Shown here in pieces: positions 42,884 to 50,981 of a stretch of 64,000 nt of DNA. The stretch's first letter is position 1; every line of letters starts with the position of its first letter. The notes under the pieces were generated by a model. That model saw only the letters and a list, made by a program, of their open reading frames with translations, was not told the DNA's origin and did no database searches. The translations under genes were made by a program, and so were the position numbers. The stretch spans positions 1 to 64,000 of the forward strand of contig CAZBWO010000018.1 in NCBI GenBank assembly GCA_964495885.1, read 5' to 3'. The DNA is from PALG01 sp964495885. GTDB taxonomy: Bacteria > Bacteroidota > Bacteroidia > Flavobacteriales > Flavobacteriaceae.

Positions 42884-43465
42884 TTAGTTGGTTGAGGGTA
42901 AAATAACTTTGTCTACCACATGTACGATACCATTGCCTGCCTTGATGCTTGCAATTATTTTTGCACCCCCAACGTAAACGTCATCTCCTTCTACTTTCAC
43001 CACGGCATCGGTATCATCTGCTTGACCAAGTTTTTTGAAATTCTTAAGAAAGCTTTTGTCATAATTACCCGCGGTAACGTGATGTTTTAAAATAGAGGCT
43101 AGTTTCTCCTTGTTTACCGGTTTCAGTAAGTCTTCTACGGTACCTGGAGGCAATGCTTCAAAGGCGGCATTTGTGGGTGCAAAAACCATTAATGGTCCTG
43201 CGTTTACCAGCGCATTTTCTAAATTGGCAGCTTGTACAGCGGCTACAAGCGTGGTATGGTCTGGCGATTCCATTGCAATTTGTAATACATTGGGTGTGGA
43301 AGCTTCATCTTTAATAAATGCTTGGCCTTTCTGGTTCTCCGGTGTTTTTTGTGAACTCGTGCCTGTATTGGCATCTATTTGCTTTACTTCGTTTTTGCAG
43401 CTAAATGTAAAAACCAGAAGTACAGCTAATACGGGAACAGCTTTGGTTAGGTGGGTGATTCTCAT
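42884..43465 (-). CDS. Fasciclin (FAS1) domain lipoprotein in the nos operon
   Basis: A 193-residue lipoprotein (lipobox T-F-S-C, Cys about 23) with one fasciclin domain: T-L-V-A-A-V-Q-A-A-N-L, then G-P-L-M-V-F-A-P-T-N-A-A-F-E-A-L-P (the conserved H1 motif), then L-K-H-H-V-T-A-G-N-Y and G-N-G-I-V-H-V-V-D-K-V-I-L-P (H2). FAS1 domains bind proteins or ligands; the purpose inside a denitrification locus is unclear. It lies 33 bases before nosZ and 10 bases after cytochrome c, on one transcript. Confidence 0.93.
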   Translation of the reverse strand: MRITHLTKAVPVLAVLLVFTFSCKNEVKQIDANTGTSSQKTPENQKGQAFIKDEASTPNVLQIAMESPDHTTLVAAVQAANLENALVNAGPLMVFAPTNAAFEALPPGTVEDLLKPVNKEKLASILKHHVTAGNYDKSFLKNFKKLGQADDTDAVVKVEGDDVYVGGAKIIASIKAGNGIVHVVDKVILPSTN

Positions 43466-43475
43466 AATATATGTA

Positions 43476-43982
43476 TTAAAGGGTTCTGAAATATTCTAGG
43501 ATTTCTCGTGCCTGTTCTTCTGTCATGTTTTGGTTTGCCATAGCAGCACCATTAAATTCAATTAAAAGATCTTTTGCGCATCTGTCCTTTTCAACCATTA
43601 ATTGTGGGTCTAGGATCATGTTCATAATCCATTCAGGACTTCTACGCTTCATAATACCTGAGGGGGAAGGGCCAATGAATCGTTTACCAATTTTATGACA
43701 GGCAGTACAGTTGGTTTTAAAGAGTTCGGCACCTCTTTCTGCCATGGCATCATCAATAGTGGCTGGTAATTCTATATTTTTAATCTTTCCAACCCCTTTA
43801 TTGTCTAGGGTGATTCTTTTGGATGCAGGCACTTCTTCAGATTCGGGTTCCTTCACCTTAATAGATTCTACTTTTGGCTCTTTGCCTATTTGTATAGACT
43901 CTTTCTTTTTCTCTTCTTTACCACCACAGCTTATAAACAAACTTAGGGTGATGAGCATTGCGATTCGGTGGATTGCTTTCAT
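43476..43982 (-). CDS. Periplasmic cytochrome c lipoprotein
   Basis: A 168-residue monohaem c-type cytochrome with lipobox I-S-C-G (Cys about 20), a Lys/Glu-rich linker, and haem motif C-T-A-C-H (about residues 95-99); the distal Met candidate lies in P-Q-L-M-V-E or A-M-A-N-Q-N-M. It is the first gene of the cytochrome c-fasciclin-nosZ transcript, so it probably hands electrons to NosZ at the periplasmic face. Confidence 0.93.
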   Translation of the reverse strand: MKAIHRIAMLITLSLFISCGGKEEKKKESIQIGKEPKVESIKVKEPESEEVPASKRITLDNKGVGKIKNIELPATIDDAMAERGAELFKTNCTACHKIGKRFIGPSPSGIMKRRSPEWIMNMILDPQLMVEKDRCAKDLLIEFNGAAMANQNMTEEQAREILEYFRTL

Positions 43983-44064
43983 AATAGTATAATTTGAAAA
44001 TTGTATTTATTTTTACTTCAAACAGGAGGTTTATTTCCTTTGATTTTTATGCAACAAAAATAAC

Positions 44065-44116
44065 GGACAATTTTATCCTAAAAGATGACTTTTGTCATAA
44101 TTAGGACAATTTTATC
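44065..44116. promoter_or_regulatory. Candidate operator between the nos operon and the Rrf2 gene
   Basis: A perfect inverted repeat ATGAC-TTTT-GTCAT (44085-44098) is bracketed by two identical 13-base direct copies of ggacaattttatc (44065-44077 and 44104-44116). It lies 38-89 bases before the Rrf2 ATG and 83-134 bases before the cytochrome c ATG. Placement fits control of both divergent units, by the Rrf2 protein or an Fnr/Crp-type regulator. Confidence 0.6.
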
Positions 44117-44153
44117 TTATTTAATTTGGGGCTAATTAATAGCGACAAAAATT

Positions 44154-44588
44154 ATGTTTTCAAAAGCCTGTGAATATGGAATACGCTCCTTGATATTTAT
44201 AACAAACCAATCCTTACAGGAAAGGCGGGTGAACATCAAGGATATATCTAAAGCCATTGATTCACCTACTGCTTTTACTGGCAAGATTTTGCAAAAGTTG
44301 GTAAGAGCAAATATTGTAGAATCAATTAGGGGCCCAAGAGGAGGGTTTTATATAGAACCTAAAAAACTCAACACCATAAAATTGGCTCAAGTAGTTGAAG
44401 CTATTGATGGGGATAAAATATATAACGGTTGCGGATTGGGGTTGAAAACGTGCAATGAAAAAAGGCCTTGTCCCATGCACTTTCATTTTAAGGAAATACG
44501 CAATAGTTTAAAGCAGATGTTATCCACCACCACTCTGTTTCATCTTTCTGAACACATAGAGGATGGGACAGGTTTTTTACGACTATAA
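44154..44588 (+). CDS. Rrf2 family iron-sulfur regulator (NsrR/IscR-like)
   Basis: A 144-residue winged-helix regulator. The N-terminal helix-turn-helix (A-C-E-Y-G-I-R-S-L; I-K-D-I-S-K-A-I-D-S-P-T-A-F-T-G-K-I-L-Q-K-L) and wing (R-G-P-R-G-G-F) are standard. The cluster-binding loop has three cysteines, C93-x6-C100-x5-C106, as in IscR and NsrR. NsrR senses nitric oxide; position next to nos and scdA favours NO sensing, but iron-sulfur status sensing is possible. It is divergent from the nos operon and 17 bases before scdA. Confidence 0.92.
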   Translation: MFSKACEYGIRSLIFITNQSLQERRVNIKDISKAIDSPTAFTGKILQKLVRANIVESIRGPRGGFYIEPKKLNTIKLAQVVEAIDGDKIYNGCGLGLKTCNEKRPCPMHFHFKEIRNSLKQMLSTTTLFHLSEHIEDGTGFLRL

Positions 44589-44605
44589 TTCTTAATATCA
44601 TAAAA

Positions 44606-45331
44606 ATGGACACATTACAAGATCGAGAGATTGGTCAGTTCGTAGCAGAAGACTATAGAACGGCCGTCATTTTTAACAAATATGGCATAGACTTTTGTTG
44701 TAGAGGCAATAGATCCCTTGCCGAGGTATGTAATAAAAAGGGCATTGCTTTAGGGGATATCCTTAATGAACTTTCTATTGCGATGAAAACCAATCATTCA
44801 GCGAGCATAGATTATAAATCATGGCCCCTGGATTTACTAGCTACCTACATTGAAAAAATACACCACACCTATGTTGAAGAAAAGACTCCAGTGCTTTTGC
44901 AGTTTCTTGCAAAGCTTGAAAAAGTACATGGAAAAGCACATCCCGAACTTATAAAAATAAACGCCTTGTTTAATTCGGTAGCAGGTGAGCTTGCTCAACA
45001 TATGAAAAAGGAAGAATTAATCCTTTTCCCATTTATAAAGGAAATGGTACAATGCCAACGTTCAAATAAACCCTTACGGCGCCCACCATTTGGTATGGTA
45101 GAAAACCCTATCACCATGATGGAACATGAGCACGAGCATGCCGGCACTATTTTTAAGGAAATAGCATTGCTTACAGATAACTATATGCCGCCCGGAAATG
45201 CTTGCACTACGTATCGTGTTACTTATGAACTATTACACGCCTTTGAAGAAGACCTGCATTTGCACATTCACTTAGAAAACAATATTCTATTTCCTAAATC
45301 TTTAAGGCTAGAGCAACAGTTGCGGGAATAG
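44606..45331 (+). CDS. ric: Iron-sulfur cluster repair di-iron protein (ScdA/Ric/YtfE)
   Basis: A 241-residue protein that repairs NO- or oxidant-damaged Fe-S clusters. N-terminal ScdA_N domain: F-N-K-Y-G-I-D-F-C-C-R-G-N-R-S-L (about 26-41). The hemerythrin-like domain supplies di-iron ligands: I-H-H-T-Y (about 88), K-V-H-G-K-A-H (about 108), H-M-K-K-E-E (about 133), M-E-H-E-H-E-H (about 175), H-L-H-I-H-L-E-N (about 218). Its pairing with an Rrf2 regulator next to the nos locus matches NO-stress modules in denitrifiers. Confidence 0.95.
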   Translation: MDTLQDREIGQFVAEDYRTAVIFNKYGIDFCCRGNRSLAEVCNKKGIALGDILNELSIAMKTNHSASIDYKSWPLDLLATYIEKIHHTYVEEKTPVLLQFLAKLEKVHGKAHPELIKINALFNSVAGELAQHMKKEELILFPFIKEMVQCQRSNKPLRRPPFGMVENPITMMEHEHEHAGTIFKEIALLTDNYMPPGNACTTYRVTYELLHAFEEDLHLHIHLENNILFPKSLRLEQQLRE

Positions 45332-45382
45332 TTGAAACTCAAAATAGGTTGTCACTTATTCCGAAGTAAAATTTTCAATATG

Positions 45383-45420
45383 AAAGGCCCCTTCAAAATT
45401 TCTTTGAAGGGGCCTTTTTA
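45383..45420. terminator. Strong bidirectional terminator
   Basis: Perfect 15-bp stem (45383-45397 with 45403-45417), five-base loop, followed by a T run. Ends the Rrf2-ric unit and can serve the convergent truncated gene. Confidence 0.95.
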
Positions 45421-45463
45421 TTACCAGAAACAGATTTCCAATAGACCTTATATTTGTCAAATA

Positions 45464-46093
45464 TTAAATCTCAAAGTCAAAATAAAGACTGCTTTCTGGA
45501 TTTGTTTCAGTGACTTCCTCTCCTTTTAGAAGTTCGCCTGAACTATTATATAGCATTAGATTTACTTTCCAGTAGCCTGTCATTGTTAAGGTTAGTTTTC
45601 CATCATACATTTGAGTATTTGGATTGTACGATAAATCCTCATTGTTCGGTGAGCCGTGATTGTCCATTCCTGGCATCCTAGGATCTATTGCAATGGTATA
45701 ATTTTCTACAGGTGTAAAGGCCATCATGTTTTCCATCTTGTATAATGCAGCGGTAAAATCGTTTATCATTACCTCTGGATTATTTGGTCCCACCATTGCA
45801 AGCACATATTTTGCTTCATCTGAACCCATAAATACGTTTACTTGCTTCCTGTTATTTGGTGCCGCAAGCACCTCTATTCTCTCGGTGGTTTCATAAGAAT
45901 TGCCATCTATTTCGTAAGTAAACTGCAAATCCCAGTATTCGGTCGTATTTCCAGGCATTTGAAATATTATAAAGCCCTTACTTAAGGTGGGATTTTCTGT
46001 AGGAGCAAGTACTGATTTTGGACAGGAATGGTTCATCTCTGTCATATGCATCATCGGCATCCAATGAATGACAAGTCCCTTCAGCAAGCTCAC
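45464..46093 (-). pseudogene. 5'-truncated gene for an exported protein (FixH/YtkA-like end)
   Basis: The frame opens with GTG and has 209 codons, but there is no signal peptide. W-M-P-M-M-H-M-T-E-M-N-H-S-C-P-K begins at residue 11, a sequence that in related flavobacterial lipoproteins lies in the middle of a longer protein, after an Ig-like domain. The rest (G-F-I-I-F-Q-M-P-G-N-T-T-E-Y-W, then T-M-T-G-Y-W-K-V-N-L) is intact and beta-rich, resembling FixH/YtkA-type domains with Met/His residues fit for copper. The break coincides with a dispersed-repeat-like sequence (agcttgctgaaggg) at the 5' end. It is therefore probably a broken gene, perhaps by repeat-mediated recombination. Confidence 0.6.
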
Positions 46094-46288
46094 CCTTCTA
46101 CAGGCTCTGGGTGATACTCTAATAAATAATAACCAATACTAATAAACAATGCTTTCTAACCTGTAACTTGTAACCGGACCGAGCGTTAAAAAAGAGTCCT
46201 GTGGACACTTTTAGCGAAGGGGCCAGCCTGCCGCGCTGGAAACACCTCCAATTTACTCCTCACTACTCACTATTCACCAACATTTCCC
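46094..46288. other. Repeat-like intergenic debris
   Basis: Contains a gcaagctcacccttctacagg-type segment, short tandem-like runs (aataaataataaccaatactaataaac) and a tactcctcactactcac stretch related to the repeat at 24739. No gene is supported. Confidence 0.45.
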
Positions 46289-46296
46289 TATCTTTG
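46289..46296 (+). promoter_or_regulatory. Candidate -7 box for the lipoprotein-lipB unit
   Basis: TATCTTTG matches TAnnTTTG and ends 24 bases before the ATG at 46321. It supports the ATG at 46321 over the longer frame from 46201. Confidence 0.5.
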
Positions 46297-46320
46297 TATC
46301 AACGACAAATACCAGTACCG

Positions 46321-47061
46321 ATGATACGTAAAATACTTGCACTTTTCGCCCTTTCCGTGAGCCTTGTGGCTTGCCAATTCACCGAAACCATGACCCTTAA
46401 CGAAGATGGTACCGGCCGTATGAGCATTAGTATGGACCTTAGTGAAATGATGGCCTTTGGGGGCGAAATGTCCCAGGATTCTTCTTTTCAAAAGATGGAT
46501 TCCATTGTATCCTTTAAGGAGATTTTTGCCGAAAAGAAAGACAGCATTGCCAAATTACCGCAAGCAGAGCAGGACCGTTTGAAGAAAATGGAGAACTACA
46601 TGATTCGCATGAAAAGCGACCCCGATGCCAATGAAATGATTGTGGAAATCTTTACCGACTTCAAAAATGTGAACGAAGCCAATGATTTGATGCAGGGCTT
46701 TGAACAGAGCGACGGGATGATTCCCGGGGCCAATGTATCTTCTTCCGAAGAAGGCCAAGAAAAGGAAGAGCAGATTGTAGGGGTAGACTATTCCTTTGCC
46801 AAAGGGGTTTTTAAACGGGATGCCTACATCAAAGACAAAGTACGGCACCAACAGCAATTGGATAGCATGAAGCAGGCAGAATCGTTTATGTCCAGCATGC
46901 GTTATAAAGTAAAATATACCTTTCCCAGAAAGATCAAGCGTACCTCAATAGACGATGCTACCTTTTCCTTAGATGGAAAGACCATGGAGTTGGAGCGTAG
47001 CTTTTTGGAGTATATGAAGAATCCAGATGTACTGGATGTGGAAGTGGAATTGGAAAACTAA
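46321..47061 (+). CDS. Lipoprotein of unknown function upstream of lipB
   Basis: A 246-residue lipoprotein starting at the ATG at 46321, which puts a signal directly at the N-terminus (I-L-A-L-F-A-L-S-V-S-L-V-A-C, Cys 18). The frame continues upstream to 46201 but that part is repeat debris. The body is charged, Met- and Glu-rich and mainly helical in the middle (A-E-K-K-D-S-I-A-K-L-P-Q), with beta strands at the two ends: M-T-L-N-E-D-G-T-G-R-M-S-I-S-M-D at the start and Y-K-V-K-Y-T-F-P-R-K-I-K near the C-terminus. I do not know a function. lipB follows two bases after the stop. Confidence 0.8.
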   Translation: MIRKILALFALSVSLVACQFTETMTLNEDGTGRMSISMDLSEMMAFGGEMSQDSSFQKMDSIVSFKEIFAEKKDSIAKLPQAEQDRLKKMENYMIRMKSDPDANEMIVEIFTDFKNVNEANDLMQGFEQSDGMIPGANVSSSEEGQEKEEQIVGVDYSFAKGVFKRDAYIKDKVRHQQQLDSMKQAESFMSSMRYKVKYTFPRKIKRTSIDDATFSLDGKTMELERSFLEYMKNPDVLDVEVELEN

Positions 47062-47063
47062 GG

Positions 47064-47792
47064 ATGACAGACAACAAAGAAGTACAAGTACAGGATTTAG
47101 GCTATAAGGACTACAAGGAAACGTGGGACTATCAGGAGGTGCTTTTTAAAGGGATACTGGATACTAAAATCAGTAATCGAAGAAACGACCTAAGCGAAAC
47201 CACTCCCAACTACTTTCTTTTTGTAGAGCATCCCCATGTGTATACCTTGGGGAAGAGTGGGGATCTTAGCAACCTCTTGATAGACGAAGCCAAGCTGAAA
47301 GAGATTGAGGCTACTTTTTATAAAATCAATCGGGGAGGGGACATCACCTACCACGGCCCCGGACAGATCGTAGGCTATCCTATTTTAGACTTGGAAAACT
47401 TCTTTACCGATATCCACAAATACCTTCGGTTGTTGGAAGAGATGATTATCCGCACCCTAGCGGAATACGGTCTGAAAGCAGAGCGTTCCAAAGGAGAGAC
47501 AGGTGTATGGTTGGATGTGGGCACGCCCTTTGCCCGAAAGATCTGTGCTATGGGTGTTCGTGCCAGCCGTTGGGTAACCATGCATGGGTTTGCCCTGAAC
47601 GTAAATGCTAACTTGGGGTATTTTGACCATATGATTCCCTGTGGGATTCGGGGGAAATCGGTGACCTCCCTCAATGTGGAATTGGGTCGTCCCGAAGTAC
47701 CCATGGAAGAAGTGAAGGAAAAACTATTGCATCACTTTTCAGAACTCTTTGAAGCCGAACTGCTCAAGACACTGGATGTTTCATCCTCCTAA
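47064..47792 (+). CDS. lipB: Octanoyl-[ACP]:protein octanoyltransferase
   Basis: A 242-residue enzyme moving octanoate from acyl carrier protein to the lipoyl domains of 2-oxoacid dehydrogenases and glycine cleavage H protein. Motifs: R-G-G-D-I-T-Y-H-G-P-G-Q (about 91-102), the catalytic Lys and Cys in R-K-I-C-A-M-G-V-R and H-M-I-P-C-G-I-R-G (about 155 and 192). Cytoplasmic, housekeeping. It is cotranscribed with the preceding lipoprotein gene, a pairing not obviously functional. Confidence 0.96.
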   Translation: MTDNKEVQVQDLGYKDYKETWDYQEVLFKGILDTKISNRRNDLSETTPNYFLFVEHPHVYTLGKSGDLSNLLIDEAKLKEIEATFYKINRGGDITYHGPGQIVGYPILDLENFFTDIHKYLRLLEEMIIRTLAEYGLKAERSKGETGVWLDVGTPFARKICAMGVRASRWVTMHGFALNVNANLGYFDHMIPCGIRGKSVTSLNVELGRPEVPMEEVKEKLLHHFSELFEAELLKTLDVSSS

Positions 47793-47828
47793 CAAAACAA
47801 AAGAAATTAGTTCACAGACTGGAAAGTG

Positions 47829-50246
47829 CTATTGCGCTTGGTATAAAATGATTTCGTTGTCATTTCCTTTTACCACTACATTCAGTTTACCATTTTTATT
47901 GGCATCCCCTACATCTATCACGGACGTACCGTATACAGGGAAATTGCTAAGTAATTCCCCAGCTTTATCATACAGGTATACTTTGTGTTCCTGAAGTTCG
48001 GTCACGGCAATATAGATTTTTTTGCCTACCGTAAAGATGGCAGGCTTGCTGTAAATCCCGATGGGAAGCTCAGTAAGTTTCCCATTGATGCGCATTAGGT
48101 TATCATCCAATGTGACCTTGGTCGCACCTTGAATGGTAAAATAATAGCTATTGGAAACATCTAGCGACTGGCTGCTTACCTTCCCATTTTGGGAAATGCT
48201 TTTCTTTTGGTGGTCTTTGGTGATGACTACAAAATCACTGCCTTCCTTTTCAATGGGCATGTCCGCAAATGAAAAGGTTTGTGTGACATTGACCCGTGAT
48301 TTCCCTGTTCGGCTAAGGATATTGAGTTTTCCGTTTTCTTCTGCAATGGTGATGTAGTCTTTGTTACCTATGCGAAGGTGCTGAGGAGGCATCACGATGG
48401 GCGAGCGGGTTTGGTCAAAAGTAAAACCGGAAACGTTTTTTCCTTTCCCGTCATACATAAAGACTTTATTTTGTTGGGTAACCAAAAAGCGGTAGCGCCT
48501 GTTGTTGTCATAATCAAACACCGAAAGCCCTTGGGTAATTTCATCCTTGAATTGCTTCGGAAAAGGCGCTACGGCATTTCCTTTTCTATCTAGGACATAG
48601 AGGGTATTGGGGGTGGTAAATGCCATTTGTTTCTTTCCGTTTTTCAGCAAGTCTACTTCGTGAATGCTTCCCAAGATAGGCCCGTTCAGTTTTTTCTTCC
48701 AAAGGATTTTTCCACTGGCGGAAATAAGGTACAAGGTGTTTGCCACATCCTGTACTACGATGTCCTTTCCGTAGGTATAGTGATTGGTGAAAAATTGAGG
48801 TGCCCCTAAAACATCCGCTTCCAAAGTAACAGACGCCAATTGCTGTACCAATCCGGCAGAGGGTTGTTGCCCAGATTGCTCCTTGGCTACTATGTTCACA
48901 TGGGCAAAGTCCCTGTCGTAAATGAGTTGGGTCACTGCCAGGGGATAGTTCTTTACTTTGGTGGGTGGGGTGTTGAGCATCAAAGGGAAGAGTCCGTTGA
49001 GGTCCCCTTTTAAGTTATATTGCACCCAAGATCCAGCTTGTGGCAACACGGCTGCCGCTTCTTCATAATAGGGGCTGTTGGCCAATACGGCTCCGCTACT
49101 AAGGGCATTCAATAGGGTTTCCGAAGTAGCTTCCGTTTCGGTAAAAAAGATAAAATCTTCCCAAGCGAATACGGTTTGTGGTTGCGTGGAAGCCAGCCAC
49201 GGCACTAGGGATTCAAAAGGGGAGGATTCCATTGCTAGGGCATAGCGGGCTGTTTCGCGGTAGGTAGTGGTTTCCGATAGGTATTTCGCCAAGCTTTCCA
49301 TGGAAAGGGTCACATCCAAACTTCTAAGCACTGTAACGGTTTCATTGTTCAGGCTCATTTGCACCACCTCTTGAGTAGTTTCAAAAACGGGATGCAGTTG
49401 CACCGAATCCTTCCTAATGGTTTGGAGTTGCTTTTTTAAGGTATCCAGATTGCTAATGGTAAAGCTGGATGCCTTTTCCGAAGTAATAGGAATCACTTCA
49501 GCCCCTTTTATTATTTGAGGGATTTGTCCTTTGAAAAGCGAAAGCCTTCCTGGCAGTGAATCCCTATCCAACATCACCCCTTTAGCGGTAAGTCCGTTGG
49601 GAAGAATCTGCATTTCAACGGCAGTATAGGACGCCAATGGTATGGCCGTAGAATCACTGGGAAGGGACGCAGTTTGCAAAATGGCAATAAGCCCCTGTTG
49701 ATTCTTCACCTTGAAGGCCTTTAAAAAAGACGGATCTTGTTGGGTGTTGCCTTTTAGTATTTGTTGTAAGTTTTCTTTGGAATTACTTAGCAGGACGATA
49801 CTATCCTTTATGGTTTCAAAAAAGGAGAGCCCTTCATACTGGTTGGTAGTAATGCGGTATTTTTCAAAGGGTTCCTCCTTGCTACTGAAATTGGATAGGG
49901 AATCTTTGGGAAGACTTAGGTTTTTCACTTTGGAAATAAGCGTGAAAATAGGGAGGCTATCTGAAGGCGAAAGACATAGCAGCACTTGTTCCTGGGCCGT
50001 GATTTGCTGAAATAGGGGTCGGTAGGTGCTAAATACTTTTGCGTAGGGTTCTGCTGGAAGTTGTTGGAGTAGGGAGTTTTCCAAAAACTCGTTTTGGGTA
50101 AATTCCCACCGATGTATTTTAAGTACATTTTTGGAGGTATTTGGGACGAAGTCCACTAGATTCTGTTGGGTAGCTACGTTGCCTTCACACCCCCACAGGA
50201 TTCCCAATAGTACCAAACACCCTAAAAGCTTTCCGAAAGTCTGCAT
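47829..50246 (-). CDS. Large lipoprotein with a C-terminal propeller-like region
   Basis: An 805-residue lipoprotein. The ATG at 50246 is used because a lipoprotein signal begins there (L-G-C-L-V-L-L-G-I-L-W-G-C, Cys about 20); nine residues from an upstream GTG or ATG are less likely. The first ~480 residues are mixed and unassigned. The last ~300 have repeated strands such as N-T-L-Y-L-I-S-A-S-G-K-I-L-W-K-K, N-T-L-Y-V-L-D-R-K-G, N-K-V-F-M-Y-D-G-K-G-K, K-V-Y-L-Y-D-K-A-G-E-L, a PQQ-like or FG-GAP-like propeller. Function unknown; it is 75 bases behind rnhB on the same strand and lies convergent with lipB. Confidence 0.8.
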   Translation of the reverse strand: MQTFGKLLGCLVLLGILWGCEGNVATQQNLVDFVPNTSKNVLKIHRWEFTQNEFLENSLLQQLPAEPYAKVFSTYRPLFQQITAQEQVLLCLSPSDSLPIFTLISKVKNLSLPKDSLSNFSSKEEPFEKYRITTNQYEGLSFFETIKDSIVLLSNSKENLQQILKGNTQQDPSFLKAFKVKNQQGLIAILQTASLPSDSTAIPLASYTAVEMQILPNGLTAKGVMLDRDSLPGRLSLFKGQIPQIIKGAEVIPITSEKASSFTISNLDTLKKQLQTIRKDSVQLHPVFETTQEVVQMSLNNETVTVLRSLDVTLSMESLAKYLSETTTYRETARYALAMESSPFESLVPWLASTQPQTVFAWEDFIFFTETEATSETLLNALSSGAVLANSPYYEEAAAVLPQAGSWVQYNLKGDLNGLFPLMLNTPPTKVKNYPLAVTQLIYDRDFAHVNIVAKEQSGQQPSAGLVQQLASVTLEADVLGAPQFFTNHYTYGKDIVVQDVANTLYLISASGKILWKKKLNGPILGSIHEVDLLKNGKKQMAFTTPNTLYVLDRKGNAVAPFPKQFKDEITQGLSVFDYDNNRRYRFLVTQQNKVFMYDGKGKNVSGFTFDQTRSPIVMPPQHLRIGNKDYITIAEENGKLNILSRTGKSRVNVTQTFSFADMPIEKEGSDFVVITKDHQKKSISQNGKVSSQSLDVSNSYYFTIQGATKVTLDDNLMRINGKLTELPIGIYSKPAIFTVGKKIYIAVTELQEHKVYLYDKAGELLSNFPVYGTSVIDVGDANKNGKLNVVVKGNDNEIILYQAQ

Positions 50247-50321
50247 ACACAAAAATAGCAAGGAAAATACCAATAAGCGTTGCTGTTAACAAGACTTTAT
50301 TGACGGGTTTTTAACAACGGT

Positions 50322-50921
50322 CTACAGATCCAGCCGAAGTTGTTCCGGTAGTAGTTTAAAGCTCTTTCTATGGTAGGGGGTAGGTCCCAATTCCCGTATG
50401 GCCGCACGGTGTTTTTGGGTAGGATAGCCTTTGTTCTTGGCCCAGTCGTATTGTGGATATTCCTGATGCAATTTCAACATGAATTCATCCCGATGGGTCT
50501 TTGCCAGCACAGAAGCGGCGGCAATATGCATGTACTTTCCGTCTCCTTTTACCACACATTCAAAGGGGATATCGCCATACGGTTTGAATCGGTTTCCATC
50601 TACAGCAATGAATTGTGGGGTCTGTTTCATTTGGGCAATAGCGCGGTGCATGGCCAGATGGGACGCGTGCAGAATGTTCAGTTGGTCTATTTCTTCCATC
50701 ATTACGTGGGCTACCCCGTAGCAAATGGCTTCCGTTTCCAGGATGGGGCGTAGTTCGTCCCGCTTTTTTTCTGAAAGTTGTTTGGAGTCATTCAAGAAAG
50801 GATGTGAAAAGCCTTCCGGTAGGATTATGGCGGCAGCGGTGACGGGACCTGCCAAGCAGCCCCTTCCAGCTTCGTCTGTGCCGCATTCTACTAGTTGTTG
50901 ATGAATTTTAAAGATGAGCAT
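50322..50921 (-). CDS. rnhB: Ribonuclease HII
   Basis: A 199-residue nuclease removing RNA from RNA/DNA hybrids and single ribonucleotides. Metal-binding carboxylates: G-T-D-E-A-G-R-G (about 14-21), and the I-A-V-D-G-N-R-F Asp (about 104-111). The downstream large lipoprotein may share a transcript. Confidence 0.97.
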   Translation of the reverse strand: MLIFKIHQQLVECGTDEAGRGCLAGPVTAAAIILPEGFSHPFLNDSKQLSEKKRDELRPILETEAICYGVAHVMMEEIDQLNILHASHLAMHRAIAQMKQTPQFIAVDGNRFKPYGDIPFECVVKGDGKYMHIAAASVLAKTHRDEFMLKLHQEYPQYDWAKNKGYPTQKHRAAIRELGPTPYHRKSFKLLPEQLRLDL

Positions 50922-50955
50922 TGCAATTAAAAATACACAATTCCGTTTAAAAATT

Positions 50956-50963
50956 TAACTTTG
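50956..50963 (+). promoter_or_regulatory. Candidate -7 box for the porin gene
   Basis: TAACTTTG fits TAnnTTTG and ends 19 bases before the ATG at 50982. No well-spaced -33 TTTG was found. Confidence 0.35.
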
Positions 50964-50981
50964 CTGCAAACTGGACAAGGA

